The notes: a model not told the origin generated them from the letters alone. A stretch of DNA of 64,000 nucleotides from DASSKK01 sp035690495 (GCA_035690495.1 DASSKK010000032.1:14777-78776); one strand, 5' to 3'; positions 1 through 8,815 are shown, numbered from the stretch's first letter. Numbers and translations: made by a program.

Positions 1-2
1 AG

Positions 3-509
3 CTGTGGGTGATGCGTCGCAGTCTGGACGACCTGCCGCCGGCCGAACCGCCTGCCGAAGGCGGGGGCCCCACGGTGCGCGGCTTCGAGGCGGGCCGGGA
101 CGAGGATGCGTTCCTTGCGCTGAACGCAGCCGCGTTCGCCGACCATCCGGAGCAGGGGCAGATGACCCGCGACGACCTCGACGAACGCATGTCCGAGCAG
201 TGGTTCGACCCGGGTGGGTTCTTCGTCGCGGAGGCAGGGGGAAGGATGGTCGGCTTCCACTGGACCAAGGTCCACCCGCGCCCGTCCGGGATCGGGGAGA
301 TCTACGTCCTCGGAATCTCGCCCACGTCCCAGGGCAGCGGGCTCGGCCGGCGGCTGGCACTGGTCGGGCTGCATCATCTGGCCGCGCGGGGATGCCGGCA
401 GGTGCTGCTGTACGTCGAGTCCGACAACCCCGCCGCGGTGGCGCTCTACAGCAGGCTGGGATTCACCCATGGCGCGTCCGACACCCACGTGCAGTACGCC
501 CGCGACTGA
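3..509 (+). CDS. mshD: Mycothiol synthase, C-terminal part (5' end outside window)
   Basis: This is the C-terminal acetyltransferase half of mycothiol synthase, which transfers acetyl from acetyl-CoA to Cys-GlcN-Ins in the last step of mycothiol synthesis. The frame is already open at the window edge (Leu-Trp-Val-Met), so the gene starts upstream. Visible GNAT features are the HTKVHP-like stretch WTKVHPRPSGIGEIYVLGI, the acetyl-CoA loop QGSGLGRRL, and the C-terminal LYVESDNPAAVALYSRLGF, all typical of MshD. Full-length MshD has two tandem GNAT domains and about 300 residues, so about 168 residues are present here. It ends convergently 14 bp from the next gene. The mycothione reductase gene at 22036 belongs to the same redox system. 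Confidence 0.9.
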   Translation: MWVMRRSLDDLPPAEPPAEGGGPTVRGFEAGRDEDAFLALNAAAFADHPEQGQMTRDDLDERMSEQWFDPGGFFVAEAGGRMVGFHWTKVHPRPSGIGEIYVLGISPTSQGSGLGRRLALVGLHHLAARGCRQVLLYVESDNPAAVALYSRLGFTHGASDTHVQYARD

Positions 510-523
510 TCGGGTTCCGCAGA

Positions 524-1624
524 TCAGGGCACGGCACCCAAGCCGGCTCCGAGGCGTACGGCGATCTCGGCGACCGCGGCACGCGCCGCATGCACGACGC
601 CGACCTGGTTGAAGAAGCTGTGGATCAGCCCCGGGTACCGGATCAGGTGCACCTCGACCCCCACATCGGCGAGGCGTCGCGCGTACGCCTCGCCCTCGTC
701 GCGCAGCGGGTCGAAGCCGGCGGTCGCCACCAGTGCGGGCGCGAGGGCTGAAGGGATCTTCTCGGTGAAGGCCAACGAGACCCCTGGATCGCGCGGGTCG
801 GCCTGACCGACGTACGCACTTCGGCTCAGCTCGATGAACCGGTCGGTGAGGTAGTAGCCCTTGCCGAACATCTCGCGGCTTGAGGTGGGGTCCGCCATGT
901 TCGTGACCGGGTAGACCAGCATCTGGAAGGCGCATGGCACGCCCGCCTCGGCCGCCTTGAGTGCCACCGCCGCGGCCAGGTACGCACCCGCCGAGTCGCC
1001 GCCGACCGCGATCCGCCGGGGGTCGATGCCGCCGACGGCGGGGCTGCCGAAGGCGACGCCGGAGGCATCCGCGAGGTCCTCGGAGTGCTCGGCCACCCAC
1101 TGGTAGACCGCCCAGGCATCGTCGAGGCCGGCCGGGTAGGGGTGCTCCGGAGCGAGCCGGTAGGCGACCGAGAGCACCGGCACGTGCGCGCGCTCGGCGA
1201 CCATCCGGCAGCTCGCGTCATGGCTGTCGAGGCTGCCGAAGACCATCCCGCCGCCGTGGAAGAACACCAGCAGCGGGCTCCCGGCCGCTGCTGGCACAGC
1301 CGACCGGGGCGTGTACAGGCGCGCGGGAAGTGGGCCGGCGGCCCCCGGCACGCTGAGCTCGCACACGGACCCGACCGGTTGGTGGCCGCCCACCAACCTG
1401 GCCTGGCGGTCCACGGCACGGCGGCCCTCGGCCACCGGCAGTGTCTCCGGGCCGGGGTAGCCGGCCCACCGCCGCAGTCGCAGCATCCACTGGGTCTGCG
1501 CGTCGAGCACCTGTCCGTCGCGGCCGACCGGCCGGCCTGCCGCACGCCGCAGCACCGGAGCCGGCAGCGCCATCGCCGCATGCAGCGCCAGCTCCTCCGC
1601 GCGGTCTGTCAGGGTGCGCGTCAT
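524..1624 (-). CDS. Alpha/beta hydrolase, HSL (fold-3) esterase family
   Basis: Predicted cytoplasmic carboxylesterase/lipase of about 366 residues. The oxyanion-hole motif HGGGMVFGS is followed by the nucleophile elbow GGDSAGAYLAA. The C-terminal part offers the acid (AGFDPLRDEG) and the histidine (PGLIHSFF), which completes a Ser-Asp-His triad. The frame stays open further upstream, but the ATG at 1624 (MTRTLTDRAEEL) gives the usual family length and removes a low-complexity arginine-rich lead. The substrate cannot be inferred. It is convergent with mshD. Confidence 0.85.
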   Translation of the reverse strand: MTRTLTDRAEELALHAAMALPAPVLRRAAGRPVGRDGQVLDAQTQWMLRLRRWAGYPGPETLPVAEGRRAVDRQARLVGGHQPVGSVCELSVPGAAGPLPARLYTPRSAVPAAAGSPLLVFFHGGGMVFGSLDSHDASCRMVAERAHVPVLSVAYRLAPEHPYPAGLDDAWAVYQWVAEHSEDLADASGVAFGSPAVGGIDPRRIAVGGDSAGAYLAAAVALKAAEAGVPCAFQMLVYPVTNMADPTSSREMFGKGYYLTDRFIELSRSAYVGQADPRDPGVSLAFTEKIPSALAPALVATAGFDPLRDEGEAYARRLADVGVEVHLIRYPGLIHSFFNQVGVVHAARAAVAEIAVRLGAGLGAVP

Positions 1625-1670
1625 ACTCCGGAACCTACCCGCCATAACCCCGTCGAGTCGGCGCGTCTGC

Positions 1671-1729
1671 GCGGTCACGCCCACAGGCACCATTGCGCTC
1701 CCAGACCCAGCCCTCTCGACATGACCGCG
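1671..1729. repeat. Left copy of a 59-bp inverted repeat bracketing the 1807-2883 gene
   Basis: The segment begins GCGGTCACGCCCACAGGCAC and ends GACATGACCGCG. The segment 2926-2984, read on the other strand, begins GCGGTCATGCCCTCAGGCAC and ends GACATGACCGCG with the same total length. The two copies therefore lie in inverted orientation either side of one gene. The ends of each copy are also complementary to each other. Seen directly in the sequence; function unknown. Confidence 0.6.
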
Positions 1730-1806
1730 TTCCCCGGCTCGGAAAGTGCCGGAACTGCCCTGTGGAGAACGCTCAAACCTCGCTGCGCAGGGGGCAGGGT
1801 CGTCCC

Positions 1807-2883
1807 ATGGCACGATCACGACACGTCTGGGACCCGATCTGCGGACCTCCTCTCGGGCTGGTCCGACCGGTGTGCATCGACCCGACCGGCGAACGCGGAC
1901 CGACCCGAGGTCAGGCACGCAGCAAGAGGTGGCGCCGGTTGGGCGGGGGCTGGCTGGTCCCCGCCCCGGACCTTGATGCCGACCTGCCCGAGCAGCGCAT
2001 CCACGAGGCGGCGGTGCTGCTCCCGCCTGGAGGCGCCGTGACCGGCTGGGCAAGCCTGCGGCTCCAGCACGGCAACTTCTTCGACGGCCTCGCTCCCGAC
2101 GGGCGAACCCGGCTGGCGGTGCCACTGGTGACCGCTCAGGGGCGACGGGCGCGCGACGGGGTGGTGTGGCTGCAGGACCGGCTTGACCCCGACGAGGTGA
2201 TCCTCCGAGATGGCGTCCGCTGCACGATCGCCGAACGCGCGGTGTTCGATGCGATGCGCCGACCGCGCGACCCGGCTCGCGTCGGCGTACCGGGGAGCTT
2301 CGAGGACCTGCAAGAAGCCGTGGTCAGCATGGACATGGCCGCGGCCGCCGAGATCACCTCGGTGGGGCGCGAGTGTGCCTACCTGGCCGCGCGTGCCGGC
2401 TGGGTCGGCGTGATCGTGGCCCGGGAAGCACTCGATCTCGCGGTCGACAGCAGCCGCTCACCGCTGGAGTCGCGGGTGCGGGTGATCTGGGAGGTGAAGG
2501 CCGGCTTGCCCGCACCGCAGGTGAACCGAGCCGTCTACGACAAGGCCAGCGGAAGGTTGCTCGGGTACGCCGACCTGCTCGACGAGGAGGCCGGCCTCGT
2601 CGGCGAAGTCGACGGTGGCGAACACAGCGGAGCCCTCCGCCGCAGCCGGGACGCCGCCCGTGACGAGGACTTTCGCAACCACCAGATCGAGGTCTTCCGG
2701 GTCACCGGGGCCGATGTGCCCCATCCAGACCGGGTCGTCGGCCGACTGCTCGCGGCCCGAGCGCGCGCACGGTTCCTGCCCCCGGGTCGGCGAACCTGGA
2801 CCACCGACCCACCGGACGGGTCCGACCTCGGCCTCACGCTCGACGAGATCCTTGCCGAGCGAGACCTGACGCGGGGACCGTGA
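1807..2883 (+). CDS. AbiEi/DUF559-like protein, restriction-endonuclease-like C-terminus
   Basis: Conserved actinobacterial protein of unknown function, about 358 residues. The N-terminal half (LVRPVCIDPTGERGPTRGQA, then RLGGGWLVP and GGAVTGWASLRL) resembles AbiEi-type antitoxin/transcriptional-regulator proteins. The C-terminal half contains ESRVRVIWE, a GYADLLDEEAGLVGEVDGGEH stretch and FRNHQIEVFRVTG, the pattern of a DUF559/Vsr-like nuclease fold with acidic residues. ATG 1807 (MARSRHVWD) is preferred over the upstream open codons because family members begin near this motif. Inverted copies of one 59-bp repeat flank it, suggesting it may move or duplicate as a unit. Nuclease activity is not shown by the sequence. 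Confidence 0.7.
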   Translation: MARSRHVWDPICGPPLGLVRPVCIDPTGERGPTRGQARSKRWRRLGGGWLVPAPDLDADLPEQRIHEAAVLLPPGGAVTGWASLRLQHGNFFDGLAPDGRTRLAVPLVTAQGRRARDGVVWLQDRLDPDEVILRDGVRCTIAERAVFDAMRRPRDPARVGVPGSFEDLQEAVVSMDMAAAAEITSVGRECAYLAARAGWVGVIVAREALDLAVDSSRSPLESRVRVIWEVKAGLPAPQVNRAVYDKASGRLLGYADLLDEEAGLVGEVDGGEHSGALRRSRDAARDEDFRNHQIEVFRVTGADVPHPDRVVGRLLAARARARFLPPGRRTWTTDPPDGSDLGLTLDEILAERDLTRGP

Positions 2884-2925
2884 TCACGCGTGGACTGCCG
2901 GGGCATCGATTGTCCGGAGGCGACG

Positions 2926-2984
2926 CGCGGTCATGTCCGTAGGCACGCCCTTGTTCGCGGGTTGGTGCCTGAGGGCATGACCGC
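2926..2984. repeat. Right copy of the 59-bp inverted repeat; forms a hairpin
   Basis: This is the inverted partner of 1671-1729. It folds on itself: GCGGTCATG (2927-2935) pairs with CATGACCGC (2976-2984), and AGGCAC (2941-2946) pairs with GTGCCT (2965-2970). It lies downstream of the DUF559-like gene, so it could also act as a terminator. Confidence 0.6.
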
Positions 2985-3037
2985 TGGGTCTGAGGGATGA
3001 CTTTCCGGTCACGTGGCCGGAACCTGGCCCCGGATCC

Positions 3038-4120
3038 TCAGCAGGTGGCGAACAGCACCGGGCCGGTGGAGATGTCCGAGAGCACGCCCGCGCGGTGGGG
3101 AGCGAGCGTGAGCAGCACCTGCTGCCCGTCCGCAGTGCCCGAGACGATCCTGAACCGGTCCGCGAACGTGCCCCCCTGGCCGGGCGCCGGCCCGGAGGCG
3201 AGATCTACGCGAGGCTGGAGGTTGGCGGAAGCCTCCGCCGACGTCTCGAAGTACATCCCGACCCGGATCCGCCGCTGCTTCCCGACTCCCGAGCGCGCCA
3301 TCACCAGCCCGGACAGCGGGTTGATCCCACCCGACTTCGCCACCAGGTGATCGCCCACCCGCTGCGACTCGGGATCGGCGGAGGCCATGCTCAGGTCCAC
3401 GCACGCGAACGTCGAGGCCCATTGCACGGCACTGGCCGGCTGTCCGGCGAGCGCCGCGAGCGAGGACACCCCCGCCACGTCGGCCACGGAGGGCCGGTCG
3501 CCCCGCACCACCCCGGCGGCGCGAGTCACGTAGTCGGCGTCGTCGCTCATCAGCACCAGGTGCCTGTCGGGCAGCACCACCAGGTTCTGCTCGATCGGCG
3601 TGAGCGACGCGTCGATGCGAGCGACCACATCCGGGGAGCCGACCCAGGTGCCGCCCACGCCGGCGCCTGCGGAGGGCGGCGTGTACCCGAGTGTCCGCAG
3701 CCCGCGCTCGATCCCGGACAGGTCGACGTCGTCGTCGACGCGCAGCACATCCACCTGTCCTTGCCGGGACTGGCCGAGCGCCTCCCACTGCGCGTCCAGC
3801 GGGCTCACGCCGTACCGGTGCATCAAGGCGTACGTCGAACCGTGCAGCGCCGAGCCGGACGTCAGACCCCGGTCGTAGGCCCGGGTGGCGAACGCGGAAA
3901 CCGCTCTATGTGACGAGGCCGCGCCCAGCGACGTACCCCCCGCAATCGCCCGCACGTCCGCCCAGTCGGTGAACGTCACGCGCAGCGTGGAGCGCGGCAG
4001 CTGCGCAAGCGCGGACTCGTAGTCGGAGCGCCGGTGCGCCGCGCGCCAGGCGAGCAGGCCCGCGACGATCAGGGCCAGCACGACGAAGGCCGCGAGAGCG
4101 GCGACACGTCGGCGGGGCAC
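3038..4120 (-). CDS. Membrane-anchored protein of unknown function
   Basis: About 360 residues, not recognised. GTG 4120 is chosen because it places a basic stretch (PRRR) directly before one hydrophobic segment (AALAAFVVLALIVAGLLAW), which reads as an uncleaved N-terminal anchor. The rest is extracellular-type sequence rich in Ala, Gly and Asp without a domain I can name. Longer starts would run into the pit gene, which ends 28 bp upstream on the same strand, so co-transcription with pit is plausible. Confidence 0.6.
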   Translation of the reverse strand: MPRRRVAALAAFVVLALIVAGLLAWRAAHRRSDYESALAQLPRSTLRVTFTDWADVRAIAGGTSLGAASSHRAVSAFATRAYDRGLTSGSALHGSTYALMHRYGVSPLDAQWEALGQSRQGQVDVLRVDDDVDLSGIERGLRTLGYTPPSAGAGVGGTWVGSPDVVARIDASLTPIEQNLVVLPDRHLVLMSDDADYVTRAAGVVRGDRPSVADVAGVSSLAALAGQPASAVQWASTFACVDLSMASADPESQRVGDHLVAKSGGINPLSGLVMARSGVGKQRRIRVGMYFETSAEASANLQPRVDLASGPAPGQGGTFADRFRIVSGTADGQQVLLTLAPHRAGVLSDISTGPVLFATC

Positions 4121-4148
4121 GCCGGTGAGACTAACCGGCGTGCGCGCC

Positions 4149-5159
4149 TCACGGCAGTTGGGCGAGGTTGCGCAGGATCCAGAAGACGACCGCGGCGGCC
4201 GCCCCGGCGGCCGGGAAGGTGAGCACCCACGCCGCGACGATGTTCTGCGCGACTCCCCAGCGGACCGCGGACACACGGCGGGTGGCGCCCGAGCCCATCA
4301 CCGCCGAGGTGATGATGTGGGTCGTCGAGACCGGCGCCTGGAACAGGTACGCCGTGACGTACAGCACGCTCGACCCGACCGACTCGGCGGCGAAGGCGTG
4401 CGGAGGGTCCAGCGCGATGATCCGCCGGCCGAGGGTGCGCATGATCCGCCAGCCGCCGGAGTAGGTGCCCAGGGAGATCGCGCTCGCGGCCGCTGCGATC
4501 ACCCACACCGGGAGCGTGGTGTCGTTCTGCGGCTCGAACCCGGCGGTGAGCAGGGCCAGGAAGATCACGCCCATCGTCTTCTGGGCGTCCTGCAGGCCGT
4601 GCCCGAGGGCCATGGCCGCCGACGAGACGGTCTGGGCGAGGCGGAAGCCCCGCGTCACTCTGCCGGCGTTGCGGCGCCGGAAGATCCACATGATCGCCAG
4701 CATCACCGCGAACGCGAGCCCGAAGCCGACCAGCGGGGAGAGCACCATCGGGATGATGACCTTCTCGACGATCGTCGCCCAGTGGACCGCGGCGCCGGCG
4801 GCCAGCGCCGCCCCGACCAGGCCGCCGATCAGTGCGTGCGAGGAGGAGGACGGCAGCCCGAAGTACCACGTGATCAGGTTCCACACGATCGCGCCCAGCA
4901 GGGCCGCGACCACCACGATCAGGCCGGCGTTGACCTGCATCTTGTCGACGTCGATGACCTCGCTGACGGTGTGTGCGACCTTCTGCCCGAGGAACGCCCC
5001 GACGAAGTTCATCACCGCGGCCAGGGTCAGTGCGACGCGTGGCGTCAGTGCGCGGGTCGACACGGAGGTGGCGATGGCGTTGGCGGCGTCATGGAAGCCG
5101 TTGGTGTAGTCGAACGCGAGAGCGATCACGACGACCGCGATGACGATCGCGAGCGTCAT
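4149..5159 (-). CDS. pit: Low-affinity inorganic phosphate transporter, PiT family
   Basis: An integral membrane phosphate:cation symporter of 336 residues. The N-terminal signature FDYTNGFHDAANAIATSVST is the PiT family repeat, and a second related segment, PSSSSHALIGGLVGAAL, occurs in the middle, as expected for the duplicated PiT architecture. Around ten hydrophobic segments are visible. The gene directly follows a DUF47 partner gene (3-bp gap), the standard arrangement for low-affinity phosphate uptake outside PhoR/Pst control. Confidence 0.92.
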   Translation of the reverse strand: MTLAIVIAVVVIALAFDYTNGFHDAANAIATSVSTRALTPRVALTLAAVMNFVGAFLGQKVAHTVSEVIDVDKMQVNAGLIVVVAALLGAIVWNLITWYFGLPSSSSHALIGGLVGAALAAGAAVHWATIVEKVIIPMVLSPLVGFGLAFAVMLAIMWIFRRRNAGRVTRGFRLAQTVSSAAMALGHGLQDAQKTMGVIFLALLTAGFEPQNDTTLPVWVIAAAASAISLGTYSGGWRIMRTLGRRIIALDPPHAFAAESVGSSVLYVTAYLFQAPVSTTHIITSAVMGSGATRRVSAVRWGVAQNIVAAWVLTFPAAGAAAAVVFWILRNLAQLP

Positions 5160-5162
5160 GGC

Positions 5163-5780
5163 CTAGGACTCCTTGACCGCGATCTGCTCGACGATGTTCG
5201 CGACCCGCTCGAACGCGTCGATGGCGGCCTCCAGCGAGTCGACGACGTCCTTGAGCTTGAGGACCTCGAGGGCTTCGTACTTGCCGCCGAAGAGCTTGGC
5301 GAGGATCCGGCGGTAGGACTTGTCGCCGGCGTTCTCCAGCCGGTTGATCTCGATCCAGTACTCCTCGAGGTCGCGCATCGTGCGCAGCCGCGGCATCGCG
5401 TCGGAGGTCAGCGCCGCGCAGCGCTGGATCACCTCGACCTGGTTGGCGAGCTCCGAGGGAAGCGTCTCCACCTCGTAGAGCAGCACGAGGTCGACGGCCT
5501 CCTCCATGAAGTCCATCACGTCGTCGAGACCGGACGCGAGCGCATAGATGTCCTCGCGGTCGAACGGCGTCACGAACGTCTTGTTGACCCGCCGGATGAT
5601 CTCGTGGGTGGACTCGTCGGCCTCGTGCTCGGCGTCGCGCATCTTCTGTGCGATCGCCTCACGGTCGTTGCCATCGCCGAGCATCTCCGCGAGCAGCTCT
5701 GCGCCGTGCACCAGATGCGTGGCGGACTGGGCGAACAGGTCGTAGAAGGTGGTGTCAGCAGGGCGGAGGCGCAAGGCCAC
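5163..5780 (-). CDS. DUF47 family protein, PhoU-like partner of the Pit transporter
   Basis: A soluble all-helical protein of 205 residues related to PhoU (Pit accessory protein). It carries PhoU-type metal-binding motifs, ExxxD-like runs such as MRDAEHEADE (residues ~47-56) and INRLENAGDK (~150). The start is GTG at 5780, preceded by TAGGAG at good spacing. It lies 3 bp upstream of pit on the same strand, so the two form an operon. DUF47 proteins are thought to modulate the neighbouring Pit carrier. Confidence 0.88.
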   Translation of the reverse strand: MALRLRPADTTFYDLFAQSATHLVHGAELLAEMLGDGNDREAIAQKMRDAEHEADESTHEIIRRVNKTFVTPFDREDIYALASGLDDVMDFMEEAVDLVLLYEVETLPSELANQVEVIQRCAALTSDAMPRLRTMRDLEEYWIEINRLENAGDKSYRRILAKLFGGKYEALEVLKLKDVVDSLEAAIDAFERVANIVEQIAVKES

Positions 5781-5902
5781 GTCGAGCTCCTACAGGAGAG
5801 GGACAGACGAACCGCCACACATGCTAGGGGCAAGCGGACCGACCCGCCCAACCGAGGCCGGTTCCGACGCCTCCGAGCCGTGGCCCGGCCCGACAGGCGG
5901 CG

Positions 5903-6106
5903 TCAGTCGTGCCGGACCTGCTGGTGGGGGATCTTCGCCGGGTCCAGTCCGAGCAGCGTGTCGACCTCGCTCTGCGACAGTGTCTGGTCGGCCTCGCTGG
6001 CCGCGATGATCAGGTTGGTGGTCAGCTCCACCTCGGCGAGCAGCTCGGCGTCCTCGAGGGGGACGTTCAGCTGGTCGTCCATCGTGTTGCTCCCAACGTA
6101 GGCCAT
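5903..6106 (-). CDS. Small acidic protein of unknown function
   Basis: A 67-residue acidic protein; the core DAELLAEVELTTNLIIAA followed by SQSEVDTLLGL looks conserved in actinobacteria, but I cannot name a function. ATG 6106 has GGGGACGAG upstream. The internal ATG at 6082 (MDDQLNVPLED) has GGGAGC at shorter spacing and may be the real start, giving 59 residues. It lies downstream of the cold-shock gene on the same strand, separated by a terminator-like hairpin. Confidence 0.6.
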   Translation of the reverse strand: MAYVGSNTMDDQLNVPLEDAELLAEVELTTNLIIAASEADQTLSQSEVDTLLGLDPAKIPHQQVRHD

Positions 6107-6207
6107 CGTTGCTCGTCCCCTTCACGGACCGGTCTTCTCCCCTCCATTGTGTCCGCTCGAGGGCCTCCTACCCCATAGTCATTTCGGACAAACACGAGGA
6201 CACACAA

Positions 6208-6235
6208 GGGCCCCGACGGTCTCCCGCCGGGGCCC
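6208..6235 (-). terminator. Hairpin terminator downstream of the cold-shock gene
   Basis: GGGCCCCGACGG pairs with CCGCCGGGGCCC across a 4-nt loop with one mismatch. On the minus strand the stem is followed by a T-containing stretch (TTGTGTGTCC). It lies 42 bp after the csp stop codon. Confidence 0.65.
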
Positions 6236-6277
6236 TCGTTGTGCTGTCGTGCTGTGAATCGGACCGCACTGATCCGA

Positions 6278-6481
6278 TCAGAGCGGACGGACGTTCTCCG
6301 CCTGCGGACCCTTCGGGCCCTGCGTGACGTCGAACTCGACCTTCTGGTTCTCGTCCAGGGTCTTGTAGCCCTGAGACTGGATGGCCGAGTAGTGCACGAA
6401 GACGTCGTCGCCGCCGTCCTCCTGCGCGATGAAGCCGAAACCCTTCTCGGCGTTGAACCACTTGACGGTGCCCTGAGCCAT
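6278..6481 (-). CDS. Cold-shock domain protein (CspA family)
   Basis: A 67-residue single cold-shock domain that binds single-stranded nucleic acid. RNP1 (KGFGFI) and RNP2 (VFVHYSAI) are both intact, and the length equals that of the family. The start ATG 6481 is preceded by AGGAG at 8-nt spacing. It probably acts as an RNA chaperone during cold or general growth. A long 5' region (over 100 nt without genes) lies upstream, as is common for csp genes. Confidence 0.93.
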   Translation of the reverse strand: MAQGTVKWFNAEKGFGFIAQEDGGDDVFVHYSAIQSQGYKTLDENQKVEFDVTQGPKGPQAENVRPL

Positions 6482-6879
6482 GCTCGTCTACTCCTAGTGA
6501 AACGGGGCGAGGGACCGCCACCTCGGCGGCCCCGCGACAGATGCGGGTGAAACGCCGTGCCCCCTCGAAAAGCTGTGGCTCAACTCAAGAGAAAACGCCG
6601 TCGGATCACAAACTCCGCGGGCGTCGACCTGCTGGAACTTGCATCTGCTGCGCGCGAGAGCCTACCAACAACAACCCCCATTCCGATACCGGGATCCAAA
6701 CGGCGCGCCAACTCGTCGCGTCATTCGGTCATTCCATCCCTTTTCGGACGGTGTACGCCGCAGACTCGCCGCCCACAGGCGGTCGGCTGGGTGTCAAGGT
6801 GCCCTCGAACCGCTAGCCTGAGCCCGGGCCTCCGGGGGGATTGCCGGAGACCGGCACCGTTTCGGCTCGAGGGGGGCTG
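6482..6879. other. Divergent intergenic region, no gene seen
   Basis: About 400 bp between the csp start and the 6880 gene, noticeably less GC-rich than its surroundings. It must hold both promoters and the csp 5' leader. TAGCCT near 6816 could be a -10 element for the rightward gene. No convincing ORF, tRNA or repeat is seen. Confidence 0.5.
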
Positions 6880-7650
6880 ATGGGCACAACCGTGGGCGGC
6901 AGTGCGCCCGCACGCAACCGACGGCCGCACAGGGTCGGCCGGATCGGCCGGCTCGGCACGGCCGTCGTGGCCGTGGCCACGGTCGCCGCGCTCGGCGTAC
7001 TCGCCGGGACCGTGCCGAGCTCGGACCGGACCGCGATGACGGCCGCCGGGGCTTCCCACCATCGAGCGGCCGGCGTGGTGGATCTCGACGGGCATCCCGC
7101 CAGGGGACGCAAGGCCGTCGAGTCCTGCCTGACCCGCGGATTCGCGAGCAAGCGCGGGCAGGTGAGAGTGCTGTACGGCGTGTGGCAGCGCTTCGGCGAG
7201 CGCATGCACCCCACGTTGATCCTGCGCAACCGCCAAGGCCAGATCCGGCTGTGCGACGCGTTCGGCTCGGACAACCCGTCCCGGCTGCCGCTGCGGCACG
7301 CCACCTCGCACACACCGGTCAAGTTCCTGTCGGGGGGGCGCAAGGACTGGAACTGCCGAGGCAGCCACCTGCGCCGATTCACGATGACCGAGTGGCTGAC
7401 CGTCGACCGGTCCGTGCGCACCGTGATGCTGCGGCTCAAGGTCGGGCAGAGGGTGGGCCCGTGGTTCGTCACCCATCCACGTCACGGGTACGCCCACGTC
7501 CAGGCCTGGATCGGGCACGCCGGTCGGCAGCGGGTGGTCGTGCAGCAGCGGGTCCTCGACAACCGCGGGCACGACGTGAACCAGCACCGCCTCCCGGCCC
7601 GCTACACGCTGCCCGGCTGCTCCGGCGGCGGCTCCGTGCAGATCCTCTGA
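6880..7650 (+). CDS. Exported protein of unknown function
   Basis: About 256 residues from ATG 6880, which follows a GAGGGGGG ribosome-binding site. The N-terminus is basic (RNRRPHRVGRIGRL) and leads into one hydrophobic segment (GTAVVAVATVAALGVLAGTV), consistent with a signal peptide or anchor. The remaining domain has four cysteines (in ESCLTRG, RLCDAFG, DWNCRG and LPGCSGG), compatible with two disulfides outside the cell. I do not recognise the family. It ends just before tRNA-Lys. Confidence 0.65.
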   Translation: MGTTVGGSAPARNRRPHRVGRIGRLGTAVVAVATVAALGVLAGTVPSSDRTAMTAAGASHHRAAGVVDLDGHPARGRKAVESCLTRGFASKRGQVRVLYGVWQRFGERMHPTLILRNRQGQIRLCDAFGSDNPSRLPLRHATSHTPVKFLSGGRKDWNCRGSHLRRFTMTEWLTVDRSVRTVMLRLKVGQRVGPWFVTHPRHGYAHVQAWIGHAGRQRVVVQQRVLDNRGHDVNQHRLPARYTLPGCSGGGSVQIL

Positions 7651-7704
7651 CCCGAGAACGCGGGAGCGGAGCAGGGCCGGCACCCGGCATACTGGGGGCC
7701 TCCC

Positions 7705-7777
7705 GGGCCTCTAGCTCAATCGGCAGAGCAGCGGACTTTTAATCCGCGGGTTGTGGGTTCGAGTCCCACGGGGCCCA
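7705..7777 (+). tRNA. tRNA-Lys (anticodon UUU)
   Basis: A 73-nt cloverleaf: acceptor GGGCCTC pairs with GGGGCCC, anticodon stem GCGGA/TCCGC encloses the loop CTTTTAA (anticodon TTT), and the T arm is GTGGG-TTCGAGT-CCCAC. The discriminator is A, and CCA is not encoded. Confidence 0.95.
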
Positions 7778-7882
7778 CGCGGTGACTCGTCGGGTCGTCC
7801 CCGGACGATCAGCTGCTGCATCTGGGTGGGCTTCGGTGTGAGAACTCCACCCAAGTGCGGCACGTGCGAGGCCGGGTATCCG

Positions 7883-8815
7883 TCACTCGTCCCCACGGGC
7901 CAGGAGGATGTCGAAGCGGACCCGGGACCACGCCCGGCCGCCGAGGGCACGGCCGTCGGGAGTCGCGGCGTCCGACGGCTGTCGCTCGAACGTCTTGACC
8001 AGGCTCTCGCGGACCCCGAACACCGCATCGTCGCCCAGCAGCTCGTCGCCGCGCACGAAGATGTGCGTGACCAGCCGGTGGAACCCCTCGGCGTCGACCA
8101 TGAAGTGCAGGTGCGCCGCCCGCATCGGCGAGCGCCCCGTCGCGGCGAGGAGTGCACCGACCGGGCCGTCGTGCGGGATCGGGTACGGCGTGGGGGTGAG
8201 CGCCCAGAACCGGTAGCCCCCGTCCTCGTCGGTGAACAGGTGGGCCCGCCCGGCCACCCGGCCGTCGGGATACTGCACGTCGTACCGACCCGACTCGTCG
8301 GCCTCCCAGACCTCGATCCGCGCACCCGGCACCGGGGCTCCTGCGGTGTCGGTGACCGTGCCCTCGACCCAGCACGGCTCACCCGGCGCGCTGCCTGCCA
8401 GGTCCGCACCGAGCGCGACGCGAGGAGACCCCTCGACGAAGAACGGTCCGAGCACGGTCGCCTCGGTGGCCGTGACCTCCCCGGGCTCGTCGGCCCCGGC
8501 AGCGGCCGGGTCGTTGACCGTGATCGTCTGCATCGAGGCGCCGAGTACGTCGGAGAGCAGCACGAACTCCTGGCGGTGCTCGTCGGTCAGGTGGCCGACG
8601 TCGGTCAGGAACTCGATCGCCCGCTGCCACTCCGGCTCTGTGAGCCGCACCTCCCGGAGGAACGCGTGCAGATGCCTCACCAGCGCTCCCATCAGCTCGC
8701 GCACCCGGGGATCCGTCGTCGCGGAGAAGGAGCGCACGACCCGGTCGGTGAGCTCCCGCTCGCGTACGGCGCGAATGTCGGGATGGCTGGTGCTCGAGGT
8801 TTCGCGCGGAGTCAC
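7883..8815 (-). CDS. Intradiol ring-cleavage dioxygenase (hydroxyquinol/catechol 1,2-dioxygenase type)
   Basis: A non-haem Fe(III) enzyme that opens hydroxyquinol or catechol rings between the hydroxyl groups to give (maleyl)acetate or muconate precursors. The N-terminal helical domain (RVRELMGALVRHLHAFLREV, then EFVLLSDVLG) matches the dimerisation domain of hydroxyquinol dioxygenases. The catalytic domain supplies the four iron ligands: Tyr in GRYDVQYP, Tyr in GGYRFWALTP, and His in AAHLHFMV and THIFVRG. GTG 8815 gives 310 residues, near the family length. No other catabolic gene is adjacent. The region upstream holds a perfect dyad (8927-8950) that may be its operator. Confidence 0.88.
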   Translation of the reverse strand: MTPRETSSTSHPDIRAVRERELTDRVVRSFSATTDPRVRELMGALVRHLHAFLREVRLTEPEWQRAIEFLTDVGHLTDEHRQEFVLLSDVLGASMQTITVNDPAAAGADEPGEVTATEATVLGPFFVEGSPRVALGADLAGSAPGEPCWVEGTVTDTAGAPVPGARIEVWEADESGRYDVQYPDGRVAGRAHLFTDEDGGYRFWALTPTPYPIPHDGPVGALLAATGRSPMRAAHLHFMVDAEGFHRLVTHIFVRGDELLGDDAVFGVRESLVKTFERQPSDAATPDGRALGGRAWSRVRFDILLARGDE

